Assembly: GCF_016858125.1 (NCBI RefSeq)
Contig: NZ_CP064781.1
Location: forward strand, 2,551,501-2,615,500
Direction of reading: 5' to 3'
From: Azospira restricta
GTDB lineage: Bacteria > Pseudomonadota > Gammaproteobacteria > Burkholderiales > Rhodocyclaceae
Length of the DNA: 64,000 nt
Shown here one piece after another: positions 36,624 through 45,646 of the stretch. Position 1 is the first letter of the stretch. Each line of letters opens with the position of its first letter. The position numbers and the translations under genes are program-made. The notes under the pieces are model-generated. The model made no database searches, was not told the origin of the DNA, and saw only the letters and a list, made by a program, of their open reading frames with translations.

Positions 36624-37099
36624 TCCGCATCGGTCAGGGCTTCGACGTGCATGCGCTGGTGCCGGGCCGCAGGCTCGTCATCGGCGGCGTCGACATCCCG
36701 CACGACAAGGGCCTGCTCGGCCATTCCGACGCCGACGTGCTGCTGCACGCGGTGACCGATGCGCTGCTCGGCGCCGCCGCGCTCGGCGACATCGGCCGCC
36801 ATTTCCCGGACACCGACGAGCGCTGGCGCGGTGCCGACAGCCGCGTGCTGCTGCGCGCCGCCGTCGCGCTGCTGCACCAGGCCGGCTGGCGCGTGGTGAA
36901 CCTCGACTCGACGGTGATCGCGCAGGCGCCGAAGCTCGCCGCGCACATCCCGGGCATGGTCGACAACCTCGCCGCCGACCTGCAGGTCGCTGCCGGCGCC
37001 GTCAACGTGAAGGCCAAGACCTGCGAGCGCCTCGGCTTCGCCGGGCGCGGCGAGGGCATCGTCGCGGAAGCCGCGGTGTTGATCAGCAATGACGAATGA
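36620..37099 (+). CDS. ispF: 2-C-methyl-D-erythritol 2,4-cyclodiphosphate synthase IspF
   Basis: Fifth enzyme of the MEP pathway; forms the cyclic diphosphate with release of CMP. The 159 residues include the zinc ligands in [19 protein letters not shown] and [18 protein letters not shown], the IGRHFPDTD loop, and [15 protein letters not shown] at the C-terminus. Start ATG at 36620 with GGAGGGA just upstream, coupled to ispD. Confidence 0.98.
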   Translation: MIRIGQGFDVHALVPGRRLVIGGVDIPHDKGLLGHSDADVLLHAVTDALLGAAALGDIGRHFPDTDERWRGADSRVLLRAAVALLHQAGWRVVNLDSTVIAQAPKLAAHIPGMVDNLAADLQVAAGAVNVKAKTCERLGFAGRGEGIVAEAAVLISNDE

Positions 37100-37634
37100 A
37101 ACCGTTGTCGCCGCTTCGCCGGCCCGCCTGTTCTTCGCGCTGTGGCTGCCGCCGGCGGTCGCGCAGAAACTGCACCGCCAGGCCGGCGGCATCGTCGGCA
37201 AGAGCGGCGGCCGGCTGATGCGCGAGGAATCGCTGCACCTGACGCTGGCCTTCCTCGGCGACGTTCCCGAGCGCCGCCTGCCCGAGCTGCACCGGCTGGC
37301 CGCCAGCCTCAGCCTGCCGCGGGTGCCGGTGCGCCTCGACCGCCTCGGCTTCTGGCGGCACAACCACATCGTCTGGGCCGGCTGCGGCGAGGCGGCGCCG
37401 GATCTCTCGGCGCTCGCCGCCGCGCTGCAGAAGGCGCTGGTCGCTGCCGGCTTCCTCGACGGCGAGCGGGCGGTGACGCCGCACGTCACGCTCTTGCGCA
37501 AGGCGGCGCACCCCGGCGAGCTGCCGGCGCTGCCGGCGCAGGAATGGTCGGCCGGCGAACTGGTGCTGGCGCGCTCCTGGCGCACCGACCGCGGCTCGAC
37601 CTACGAGCCGATCGCGCGCTGGCCGCTGCACTGA
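37089..37634 (+). CDS. thpR: RNA 2',3'-cyclic phosphodiesterase ThpR (LigT family)
   Basis: A two-histidine (2H) phosphoesterase of 181 residues that opens 2',3'-cyclic phosphates on RNA ends. Both HXTX motifs are present: [11 protein letters not shown] (about residue 50) and HVTLLRKA (about residue 136). The N-terminal [16 protein letters not shown] is typical. It overlaps ispF by 11 bp and so belongs to that transcription unit. Confidence 0.93.
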   Translation: MTNETVVAASPARLFFALWLPPAVAQKLHRQAGGIVGKSGGRLMREESLHLTLAFLGDVPERRLPELHRLAASLSLPRVPVRLDRLGFWRHNHIVWAGCGEAAPDLSALAAALQKALVAAGFLDGERAVTPHVTLLRKAAHPGELPALPAQEWSAGELVLARSWRTDRGSTYEPIARWPLH

Positions 37635-37779
37635 GGCGCCGTTCCGGCAACGATAGCGCCGACGGCTGCGGGCGTGCGCCGGAACGCCGTAACGCTTCCC
37701 GGCGGCGCCCATCCGTTCCCCGGGGCCGCGCCGCAGTCCGCTTGCCGCTTTCGCGCCGCGGCGGTGGGGGAATGTTCCG

Positions 37780-39105
37780 TTAAGTTTTTTCCGTCAGCGG
37801 AATCCACAGCGACGCCGCCAGCCCGCCGCCCGCGCGCGCGGCGAGCGTGAAGCGGCCGCCGTGCAGGCGGGCGACGCGTTCGACGATGGCGAGTCCGAGG
37901 CCGGTGCCGGCGGCGTCGGTGCGCGCGTTCTCCAGTCGCGTGAACGGGCGCTTCATGCGTTCGATCTCGGCTTCCGGGATACCCGGCCCGCGGTCGAGCA
38001 CGTCGATGCGCAGCATGCCGTCGGCGATCGCGGCGGCGAGCGTGATCTCGCCGCCGGCGTACTTGCGCGCGTTGTCGATCAGGTTGCCGAGCGCGCGGCG
38101 CACGGCGAGCGGACGCAGCGGTACCGCCGTCGCCGGCGCCGCGGCGACCGCCACCGGCGTCCCGCTGCGCGCGTAGCGGGCGGCGATCTCCTCCAGCAGC
38201 TGCGCCGGCACGGTCGGCTGTACCGCTTCCTCGGCATCGGCGCGCGCATAGTCGAGGAACTGCGCGATGATCTCGTCCATCTGCTCGATGTCGGCGGCGA
38301 TCGCGTCGCGCGCCGCGGCGTCGGCGACCGACAGCTCGGCTTCCAGCCGCAGCCGCGCCAGCGGCGTGCGCAGGTCGTGCGAGATGCCGGCGAGCACTTC
38401 GGCGCGCTCGCGCTCGTTGCGCGCCAGGTCGTCGGCCATCTGGTTGAAGGCGCGCGCGAGCTGGCGCAGTTCGTCGGCGCCGGCGACCGCGACCGGTTCC
38501 GGCCGGTGCCCGCGGCCGACCTCGCGCGCGGCGTGCGCCAGCACGCGCAGGGGCTGCGTCACGCGCGAGACGATCAGCCAGGCGACGAGCAGCGCCAGCA
38601 CCACCGAGGCGACGCCCCAGCCCAGCCAGTGCCAGGGGAAGACGCGCTGGGCGCGCTCCAGCGGCAGCATCACCCAGTACAGGTCGTCCGGGTCGGCGTC
38701 GAGCTGGAAGCTGGCCCAGATGCCTTCCTCGCCGTTCACGGCGCCGGCGAGCAGCGTGCCGGTGCCGAGCAGGCGCAGCGTCTCGGCGCGGAAGAGGGCG
38801 TGGAAGGCGTCGTCGGGCAGGCGCTCGACGCGGTCCTCCGGCTCCGCCGGCACGAGGTGGATGCCTTCGCGTTCGGACAGTTCGAAGAGCAGGCCGCGGC
38901 GCTTCGCCGGCGCCGCGGCGACCAGCGCCGCGCGCGTCAGGTTGACGGCGCTGGCGGTCAGCTGCGCGAGGTGGCGGGCCTTCGGCTCGCGCGTCGCGAG
39001 CCCGAACAGCGTCGCCCAGATGGCGACGTTCACGACGATGAGCAGGCTGACCAGCAGGAAGGTGCGGACCAGCAGCGTTCGCGGCAGCAGATCGCCGGCC
39101 TTCAC
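37780..39105 (-). CDS. EnvZ-type osmosensor-like histidine kinase
   Basis: A 441-residue membrane kinase: first helix about residues 11-34, periplasmic sensor region, second helix about 156-180, HAMP (about 180-235), HisKA with LAGISHDLRTPLARLRLE, and HATPase (LGNLIDNARKYAG, VLDRGPGIP, AGTGLGLAIVERV). It starts at a GTG (39105) overlapping the stop of the response regulator gene by 4 bp (GTGA). The regulator partner looks like OmpR, and the pair is most like EnvZ/OmpR, but the signal cannot be read from the sequence. Confidence 0.9.
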   Translation of the reverse strand: MKAGDLLPRTLLVRTFLLVSLLIVVNVAIWATLFGLATREPKARHLAQLTASAVNLTRAALVAAAPAKRRGLLFELSEREGIHLVPAEPEDRVERLPDDAFHALFRAETLRLLGTGTLLAGAVNGEEGIWASFQLDADPDDLYWVMLPLERAQRVFPWHWLGWGVASVVLALLVAWLIVSRVTQPLRVLAHAAREVGRGHRPEPVAVAGADELRQLARAFNQMADDLARNERERAEVLAGISHDLRTPLARLRLEAELSVADAAARDAIAADIEQMDEIIAQFLDYARADAEEAVQPTVPAQLLEEIAARYARSGTPVAVAAAPATAVPLRPLAVRRALGNLIDNARKYAGGEITLAAAIADGMLRIDVLDRGPGIPEAEIERMKRPFTRLENARTDAAGTGLGLAIVERVARLHGGRFTLAARAGGGLAASLWIPLTEKT

Positions 39106-39818
39106 TTGTCCTTGCCGTCGGGGATGAAGACGTAGCCGAAGCCCCACACCGTCTGCAGGTAGCGCGGATTGGCCGGGTCCGGCTCGATCAGCTTGCGCAG
39201 GCGCGACACCTGCACGTCGATGGCGCGGTCGAACGGGCCCTGCTCGCGGCCGCGCGCCAGCGTCATCAGCCGATCGCGCGACAGCGGCTGGCGCGGGTGC
39301 TGCAGCAGCACCTTCAATACCGCGAATTCGCCGGTGGTCAGCGGCAGGTGCTCGTCGCCCTTCTTCAGCGTGCGGGCGGCGAGGTCGACCTCGATGTTGG
39401 CGAAGGCGACCACCTTCTCCTCGGTCGCCGGCGCCCCCGGCGTCGCGCTGCCGCGCCGGCGCAGCACGGCCTGGATGCGGGCGAGCAGCTCGCGCGGGTT
39501 GAACGGCTTCGGCAGGTAGTCGTCGGCGCCCATCTCGAGGCCGACGATGCGGTCGATCTCGTCGCCCTTGGCGGTGAGCATGATGATCGCCTGCTCGGGG
39601 TCGGCCGCGCGCAGCCGGCGGCAGATCGACAGGCCGTCCTCGCCCGGCAGCATCAGGTCGAGGACGATCAGGTCGAAGGCCTCGCGCGGCAGCCAGCGGT
39701 CCATCGCCGCGCCGCTCTCGGCGGTGCGCACGAGGAAACCCTGTTCGCCGAGGTAGCGGGAGAGCAGGTCGCGCAGGCGCTGGTCGTCGTCGACGACGAG
39801 AATCTTTTTCTGGGTCAT
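39102..39818 (-). CDS. ompR: OmpR-family response regulator
   Basis: A 238-residue regulator: receiver domain (VDDDQRLRDLL, phospho-acceptor Asp in LIVLDLMLPGEDG, LTAKGDEIDRIVGLEMGADDYLPKPF) and a C-terminal winged helix (LTTGEFAVLKVLLQHPRQPLSRDRLM...DVQVSRLRKLIEPDPANPRYLQTVWGFGYVF). The sequence is very close to OmpR of E. coli, including RGREQGPFDRAIDVQ. Cotranscribed with the kinase gene, which it overlaps by 4 bp. Targets are unknown here; porin-like genes are not in the window. Confidence 0.93.
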   Translation of the reverse strand: MTQKKILVVDDDQRLRDLLSRYLGEQGFLVRTAESGAAMDRWLPREAFDLIVLDLMLPGEDGLSICRRLRAADPEQAIIMLTAKGDEIDRIVGLEMGADDYLPKPFNPRELLARIQAVLRRRGSATPGAPATEEKVVAFANIEVDLAARTLKKGDEHLPLTTGEFAVLKVLLQHPRQPLSRDRLMTLARGREQGPFDRAIDVQVSRLRKLIEPDPANPRYLQTVWGFGYVFIPDGKDK

Positions 39819-39930
39819 GACGGGAATGCTAGCAGCCTGTCCGGTTTAAAGGAATTCGGCGGCGGCCCGCGCGGGGTCGGTCTGCGCGATCGACCGTTCT
39901 GCGGCGGCCAGAGGTCACGGCGAACGCGTC

Positions 39931-41163
39931 CTAGACGATCCCCGCGTCGCGCAGCCGGCCGATTTCATCCTCGCCGTAGCCCAGCACTTCCCGCAGCACC
40001 TCGTCGCTGTGCTCGCCGAGCAGCGGCGGCGCGTTGCGATAGGCCACCGGCGTCCGCGACAGCTTGATCGGGTTGCCGACCAGCTTCGCCGTGCCGGCGG
40101 TCGGGTGCGGCAGTTCGACGACCATCTCGCGCGCGGCGAGCTGCGCTTCGGCGAAGGCTTCGCCGATGCTGTTGATCGGCCCGCAGGGCACGCCGGCGGC
40201 TTCCAGCGCGGCCAGCCAGTCGCGCTTGCCGCGCTGCGCGGCGCGCGCTTCCAGCCGCGCATCGAGCGCGGCACGATGGCGCACGCGCTCGGCGTTGGTC
40301 GAAAAGCGCGGGTCGGCAGCGAGGGCGGCGAGGTCCATCACCTCGCACAGCCGCCGGAACTGGCCGTCGTTGCCGACGGCGACGATGAAATGGCCGTCGG
40401 CGGCGGGCAGCACCTGGTAGGGGGCGATGTTGGGGTGGGCGTTGCCCATGCGCACCGGGCTTCTTCCGGTGCACAGGTAGTTCAGGGCGAGGTTGGCAAG
40501 GCTGGCGACCTCGGTGTCGAGCAGCGCCAGGTCGATGTGCTGGCCGAGGCCGCTCTTCTCGCGTTCGAGCAGCGCCGCCTGCACGGCGTTGGCGGCATAG
40601 AGGCCGGTCAGGATGTCGACCAGCGCGACGCCGACCTTCTGCGGGCCGCCGCCGGGGCGGCCGTCGGCTTCGCCGGTGACGCTCATCAGGCCGCCGATGC
40701 CCTGGATGATGAAGTCGTAGCCGGGGCGGTCGGCCCACGGGCCGTTCCGGCCGAAGCCGGTGATCGAGCAGTAGACGAGGCGCGGGTTAAGCTGCGCGAG
40801 CGACGCGTAGTCGAGGCCGTACTTGTCGAGTCCGCCGACCTTGTAGTTCTCCAGCAGCACGTCCGACTTCGCCGCCAGCTCGCGCACGATGCGCTGGCCG
40901 TCGGCGCTCGCCAGGTCGAGCGTCAGCGACTTCTTGTTGCGGTTGACCGCACAGTAGTAGGCCGCCTCGGTGGTGTCGTTGCCGGCGGCGTCCGGCAGGT
41001 AGGGCGGCCCCCAGGCGCGCGTCTCGTCACCGGCACCGGGGCGCTCGACCTTGATCACCTCGGCGCCGAGGTCGGCGAGCAGCTGGCTGCACCAGGGGCC
41101 GGCGAGGACGCGCGAGAGGTCGAGGACACGGAGGCCGGCGAGCGGCGCGGTCTGGTCGGTCAT
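39931..41163 (-). CDS. CaiB/BaiF family CoA-transferase (class III)
   Basis: A 410-residue class III CoA-transferase that would move CoA between carboxylic acids through an aspartyl-CoA intermediate. Family signatures: LAGLRVLDLSRVLAGPWCSQLLADLGAEVIKVERP, VLLENYKVGGLDKYGLDYASL, PGYDFIIQGIGGLMSVTGE, and the region around the catalytic Asp (IDLALLDTEVASLANL). Substrate cannot be assigned: no acyl-CoA dehydrogenase or hydratase gene is adjacent. Single gene, divergent from the kinase-HDOD-GAF gene. Confidence 0.9.
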   Translation of the reverse strand: MTDQTAPLAGLRVLDLSRVLAGPWCSQLLADLGAEVIKVERPGAGDETRAWGPPYLPDAAGNDTTEAAYYCAVNRNKKSLTLDLASADGQRIVRELAAKSDVLLENYKVGGLDKYGLDYASLAQLNPRLVYCSITGFGRNGPWADRPGYDFIIQGIGGLMSVTGEADGRPGGGPQKVGVALVDILTGLYAANAVQAALLEREKSGLGQHIDLALLDTEVASLANLALNYLCTGRSPVRMGNAHPNIAPYQVLPAADGHFIVAVGNDGQFRRLCEVMDLAALAADPRFSTNAERVRHRAALDARLEARAAQRGKRDWLAALEAAGVPCGPINSIGEAFAEAQLAAREMVVELPHPTAGTAKLVGNPIKLSRTPVAYRNAPPLLGEHSDEVLREVLGYGEDEIGRLRDAGIV

Positions 41164-41281
41164 GGCAGGTTCCGGTCAGAAAAACCGCATTCTGCCATCC
41201 GGTCGCTGAAAACTGCGCTATTGCGCGCCGGGAGCGGCGGGTAGAATTGCGGGCGAATCCTACGAAAACAAGACAGGCACC

Positions 41282-43675
41282 ATGAGCAAGAGAATCGGCC
41301 GCTTCGAAATCCTGCGCGAGCTGGGCCGGGGGGCTCAGAGCGTGGTCTATCTTGCCCGCGACCCGCACCTGCAGCGCGAGGTGGCGATCAAGACGCTGCA
41401 TTTCTCGCGTCCCGATCCGGCGCAGAACCAGCGCCTGCTGGAGGAGGCGCGCACGGTCAGCCAGATGCGGCACCCGAACATCGTGCCGATCTTCGAAGCG
41501 GGCGAGGAGGACGGCGATCTCTACCTGGTCTTCGAATACGTCCCCGGCAAGAACCTCGGCGAGTACCTGAAGGGCAGCGGCGCGCTGTCGCCGGTGCGCG
41601 CGATCTCGGTGATGAAACCGGTGCTGGAAGCGATCGCGCACGCGCACGCGATGGGCGTGATCCACCGCGACCTGAAGCCGAGCAACATCCTGATCAACGA
41701 GGAAGGCTTCCCGCGCGTGATGGACTTCGGCATCGCCGCGCGCGTGCAGGCCGAGCACCAGGGCGGCGACCAGGACTTCACCGGCACGCCGGCCTACATG
41801 GCGCCGGAATACATCGAGCACCACCGGATCGGCCCGCGCACCGACATCTTCGCCGCCGGCCTCGTCTTCTACGAGCTGCTCACCGGGCGGCGGGCGGTGC
41901 AGGGCAACGATTTCTTCCGCATCGTGCACCAGCTGACCAGCACCGACATCCGGCTGCCGGCGGACATCTCGCTCGACGACCGGGTGACCGCGATCCTCTA
42001 CCGCGCGCTGGCACGCGATCCGGAGCAGCGCTACGAATCGGTGACGCAGATGTGCGAGGCGATGGAGGACTACCTCGACCCGGAGGAGGCGCAGGGCGGC
42101 AGCGGCGGCGCGCAGGGAACGATCGAGTTCCTGCTCCGGCGGATGCGCCACAAGAGCGATTTCCCGGCGCTCTCCGAGTCGGTCAGCGCGATCAACAAGA
42201 TCACCGCCTCCGACCGCGACAGCGTCGCCAAGCTGTCGTCGTCGATCCTCAAGGACTTCGCGCTGACCAACAAGATCCTCAAGCTGGTGAACTCGGCGTT
42301 CTACCGGCAGGCCGGCGGCGGCAACATCAGCACCGTGTCGCGGGCGGTGATGGTGCTCGGCTTCGATGCGGTGCGCAACATCGCGATCACCGTGCTGCTG
42401 TTCGAGCACCTGCAGAACAAGGGCAACGCCAACCAGCTGAAGGACGAGTTCCTGCGCGCCAACCTCGCCGGCATCCTGGCCAAGGACATCGGCGGCCGTA
42501 CCAGCAAGGGCGACGTCGAGCAGGCCTTCATCTGCGCGATGTTCCACAACCTCGGGCGGATGCTGACGCAGTACTACTTCCCCGAGGAAGGCGAGGACAT
42601 CCGTCGCGAGATGGAGCAGAAGGGGACCAGCGAGGAGCAGGCGTCGCTGGCGGTGCTCGGCGTCTCGTTCGAGGACATGGGGGTCGGCATCGCGCAGCAC
42701 TGGGGCTTCCCGCCGCTGATCGTGAACACCATGCGCCGCCTGCCGCCGGGGACGGTGCGCAAGCCGACGGCGCCGGAGGAGAAGCTGCGCGTCCTGTCCG
42801 CGTTCTCCAACGAGCTGTGCACGGTGATCGCCAGCGCCGCGCCGGAGCTGCGCCAGAAGGAGCTGCGCAAGGTGACGGCGCGCTTCGGCGAGAGCGTGCC
42901 GATGAGCAGCGAGGAGATGCAGAAGACGCTGGAGAAGTCGTTCGCCGAGGTCGCGCAGTTCGCCAGCGTGATCCACCTCAACCTGAAGCAGACGCCGTTC
43001 GGGCGGCAGATCAGCGCCTGGGGCGGCAAGAAGGTGGACGCCGCCGCCGGCATCGAGGCCGATGCCGCGACCTCCGGCGCCGCCGTCGATACGCTGAGCG
43101 GCACGGCGCTGGTCGAGACGCCGGCCTTCCACGACACAGGCGCGGCCCCGGGCGAGCCGGACAACGTCGAAGCCATCCTCACCGCCGGCATCCAGGACAT
43201 CAGCAACTCGCTGGTCGAGGACTTCTCGCTGAACGACGTGCTGCGCATCATCCTCGAGACGATGTTCCGCGCCAAGGGCTTCCGCCGCGTCATCCTGTGC
43301 ATCAAGGACGCGCGCGCCAACACCATGCAGGGGCGCTTCGGCTTCGGTCCGGACGCCACCGAGATCGCCAGGAAGTTCAAGTTCCCGCTGCACTTCACGC
43401 CGGACATCTTCCACGCGGCGATGTCGAAGGGCGTCGACATCCTGATCACCGACATCGACGACCCGAAGATCGCCGGCCGCGTGCCCGACTGGTACCGCAA
43501 GGGCGTCGGCGCCGGCACCTTCGTGCTGTTCCCGCTGACGATCAAGAGCAACCCGGTGGCGATGATCTACGCCGACATGGAGCAGCCGGGCGCGATCGTG
43601 ATCCCGGAGAAGGAGCTGGCGCTGTTCCGCACGCTGCGCAACCAGGCGGTGCTGGCGATCAAGCAGGCGATGTAG
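41282..43675 (+). CDS. Ser/Thr protein kinase fused to HDOD and GAF domains
   Basis: A 797-residue cytoplasmic signalling protein. Residues about 8-270 are a eukaryotic-type kinase with all main motifs: glycine loop LGRGAQSVVYLARD, Lys in VAIKTL, catalytic HRDLKPSN, DFGIA and GTPAYMAPE. Residues about 285-500 are an HDOD domain (FPALSESVSAINKITASD, VAKLSSSILKDFALTNKILKLVNSAFY, STVSRAVMVLGFDAVRNIAI, CAMFHNLGRMLTQYYFPEE). A linker rich in Ala/Asp leads to a C-terminal GAF-like domain (about 625-795). No transmembrane segment or PASTA repeat is present. It ends at a strong terminator and stands alone. No substrate can be named. Confidence 0.92.
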   Translation: MSKRIGRFEILRELGRGAQSVVYLARDPHLQREVAIKTLHFSRPDPAQNQRLLEEARTVSQMRHPNIVPIFEAGEEDGDLYLVFEYVPGKNLGEYLKGSGALSPVRAISVMKPVLEAIAHAHAMGVIHRDLKPSNILINEEGFPRVMDFGIAARVQAEHQGGDQDFTGTPAYMAPEYIEHHRIGPRTDIFAAGLVFYELLTGRRAVQGNDFFRIVHQLTSTDIRLPADISLDDRVTAILYRALARDPEQRYESVTQMCEAMEDYLDPEEAQGGSGGAQGTIEFLLRRMRHKSDFPALSESVSAINKITASDRDSVAKLSSSILKDFALTNKILKLVNSAFYRQAGGGNISTVSRAVMVLGFDAVRNIAITVLLFEHLQNKGNANQLKDEFLRANLAGILAKDIGGRTSKGDVEQAFICAMFHNLGRMLTQYYFPEEGEDIRREMEQKGTSEEQASLAVLGVSFEDMGVGIAQHWGFPPLIVNTMRRLPPGTVRKPTAPEEKLRVLSAFSNELCTVIASAAPELRQKELRKVTARFGESVPMSSEEMQKTLEKSFAEVAQFASVIHLNLKQTPFGRQISAWGGKKVDAAAGIEADAATSGAAVDTLSGTALVETPAFHDTGAAPGEPDNVEAILTAGIQDISNSLVEDFSLNDVLRIILETMFRAKGFRRVILCIKDARANTMQGRFGFGPDATEIARKFKFPLHFTPDIFHAAMSKGVDILITDIDDPKIAGRVPDWYRKGVGAGTFVLFPLTIKSNPVAMIYADMEQPGAIVIPEKELALFRTLRNQAVLAIKQAM

Positions 43676-43681
43676 AAACGA

Positions 43682-43712
43682 ACAGGCCGGCATCGCGCCG
43701 GCCTGTTTTTTT
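43682..43712 (+). terminator. intrinsic terminator after the kinase-HDOD-GAF gene
   Basis: Stem ACAGGCCGGC (43682-43691), loop ATCGC, stem GCCGGCCTGT (43697-43706), then a run of T to 43712. It begins 7 bp after the stop codon and separates the gene from convergent bamD. Confidence 0.93.
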
Positions 43713-43728
43713 CGTGTTCAGCTTCCGC

Positions 43729-44523
43729 TTACCAGAGTTTCCACCACGGTTCCTTGCGGTTCAGGCCGCGCGCGTAGTACTCGCTCTTCGGGAAGTTCTG
43801 GCGCATCACGCGCTCGGAGTCGTCGCGCAGGTCGGTCATGCCCAGCGCATCGTAGCCCTTGACCATGATGAACAGCGCCTCCTCGATCGCCGGCGCGTCC
43901 TGGTAGGTCTTCACCGCGTACTGCGCGCGGTTCACCGCTGCCAGGTAGCCGCCGCGCTTCATGTAGTAGCGCGCGACATGGACCTCGTGCGAGGCCAGCG
44001 CATTGACCAGATACTTCATGCGCAGGACCGCGTCCGGCGTGTACTTGCTGTCCGGGAAGCGCGTCGCCAGTTCCTTGAAGGCGTCGAAGGATTCCTTGGC
44101 CGACTTCGGGTCGCGCTCGGTCGGGTCCTGCGCCGAGACGTGGCCGAGGATGCCGAGGTCCTCGTTGAAGCCGATCAGGCCCTTCAGGTAATACACATAG
44201 TCGACGTTGGGATGGTTCGGGTGCAGCTTGATGAAGCGGTCGCAGGCGGCGAGCGCCGAGCCCGGCTCGCCGGACTTCCAGTAGGCGTAGGCGATCTCGA
44301 CCTGCGCCTGCTGCGCGTAGCGGCCGTAGGGGTAGCGCGCCTCGAGCTTCTCGAAGTACTTCACCGCGTTGTCGTACTGGCCGTCGTTGAGCGCTTCCTT
44401 GGCGGTGGTGTACAGCTTGTTCGGCGACCAGCCGACCGTTTCGTCCTTCGGTTCGCCGAAAATACCGCAGCCGCCGAGCAGGGTGGCGGTGAGGAGCGCC
44501 GCGATAACCGCTACACTACGCAT
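43729..44523 (-). CDS. bamD: outer membrane assembly lipoprotein BamD
   Basis: Essential lipoprotein of the BAM complex that inserts beta-barrel proteins. The 264-residue precursor has a lipoprotein signal with lipobox LLGGC (lipidated C19). TPR repeats follow (LYTTAKEALNDGQYDNAVKYFEKLEARYPYGRYAQQAQVEIAYAYWKSGE), the best recognised part of BamD. The C-terminus ends EPWWKLW. The start at 44523 is fixed by the signal peptide. The start codon overlaps the start of divergent rluD, so its promoter must lie inside rluD. Confidence 0.97.
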   Translation of the reverse strand: MRSVAVIAALLTATLLGGCGIFGEPKDETVGWSPNKLYTTAKEALNDGQYDNAVKYFEKLEARYPYGRYAQQAQVEIAYAYWKSGEPGSALAACDRFIKLHPNHPNVDYVYYLKGLIGFNEDLGILGHVSAQDPTERDPKSAKESFDAFKELATRFPDSKYTPDAVLRMKYLVNALASHEVHVARYYMKRGGYLAAVNRAQYAVKTYQDAPAIEEALFIMVKGYDALGMTDLRDDSERVMRQNFPKSEYYARGLNRKEPWWKLW

Positions 44524-44524
44524 G

Positions 44525-45646
44525 ATGAAGATTCCGCAGAATGATTCCAAAAAAGAGGCCCGGTCCGATCGCCGGGCATCCGGCCAGAAGGACTCTGGCG
44601 CCACTCCCGCAACTCCGGGGCGGGCCGATGATAGCACGGCCCTCGCCCTGACCGCACCCGCCGACTGCGGCGGTGTCCGCCTCGATCACGTGCTCGCCGG
44701 ATTATTGCCGCAGCATTCGCGCAACCGCCTGCAGGGCTGGATCCGCGACGGGCGCGTGCAGGTCGACGGCAAGCCGGTGAACGAGCCGAAACACAAGCTG
44801 CGCGGCGGCGAGGCGATCCGCGTCGAGGAGGCGGTCGACCCGCAGGCCGCGGCGGCGACCGCCGAGGACATCCCGCTCGCCATCGTCTACGAGGACGAGG
44901 CCCTGATCGTCATCGACAAGCCGGCCGGTCTCGTCGTCCATCCGGCCGCCGGCAACTGGAGCGGCACGCTGATGAACGCGCTGCTGCACCATGCGCCGCA
45001 GCTCGCCAACGTGCCGCGCGCCGGCATCGTGCACCGGCTGGACAAGGACACCTCGGGCCTGCTGGTCGTCGCCAAGACGCTCGCCGCGCAGACCGACCTC
45101 GTCCGTCAGCTGCAGGCGCGCAGCGTCAAGCGCGACTACCAGGCGCTGGCGCGCGGCGTCGTCGAGCGCGGCGGCACCGTCGACGCGCCGATCGGCCGCC
45201 ACCCGATGCAGCGCACGAAGATGGCCGTGGTCATCGGCGGCAAGCCGGCGCGCACGCACTACCGCGTCGTCGAGGCCTTTGCCAGCTGCACGCTGATCGA
45301 GTGCTCGCTGGAGACCGGGCGCACGCACCAGATCCGCGTCCATCTCGAACACATCGGCCATCCGCTGGTCGGCGACCCGGTCTACGGCCGGCGGCTGAAC
45401 CGCGTGCCGCGCGGCCCGGCCTTCGGCCGCCAGTTCCTGCATGCCAGGAAGCTCGGCCTGGTGCATCCGGAGACCGGCAAGCACATGGTCTGGAAGTCGC
45501 CGCTGCCCGAGGACATGGAGGAGCTGCTCGAGAAGCTGCGCCTTGACGCGTTCCTCGAGGCCGAGGCGGCGATCGACGACGAGGACTTCGACGACGAGCA
45601 CGAGGTCGAGATCATCTACGAGTACGGCGACGGCGACGATGACTGA
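44525..45646 (+). CDS. rluD: 23S rRNA pseudouridine(1911/1915/1917) synthase RluD
   Basis: Makes pseudouridines in helix 69 of 23S rRNA. The 373-residue protein has an N-terminal S4 RNA-binding domain (RLDHVLAGLLPQHSRNRLQGWIRDGRVQVDG) and the catalytic RluA-type domain with the Asp in IVHRLDKDTSGLLVVAKT, plus TGRTHQIRVHLEHIGHPLVGDPVYG. Adjacent ATGs at 44522 and 44525 are both possible starts. The ~35-residue N-terminal extension is low-complexity, and the C-terminal tail is strongly acidic (DDEDFDDEHEVEIIYEYGDG). Overlaps pgeF by 8 bp. RluD next to BamD is a widely kept neighbourhood. Confidence 0.95.
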   Translation: MKIPQNDSKKEARSDRRASGQKDSGATPATPGRADDSTALALTAPADCGGVRLDHVLAGLLPQHSRNRLQGWIRDGRVQVDGKPVNEPKHKLRGGEAIRVEEAVDPQAAAATAEDIPLAIVYEDEALIVIDKPAGLVVHPAAGNWSGTLMNALLHHAPQLANVPRAGIVHRLDKDTSGLLVVAKTLAAQTDLVRQLQARSVKRDYQALARGVVERGGTVDAPIGRHPMQRTKMAVVIGGKPARTHYRVVEAFASCTLIECSLETGRTHQIRVHLEHIGHPLVGDPVYGRRLNRVPRGPAFGRQFLHARKLGLVHPETGKHMVWKSPLPEDMEELLEKLRLDAFLEAEAAIDDEDFDDEHEVEIIYEYGDGDDD

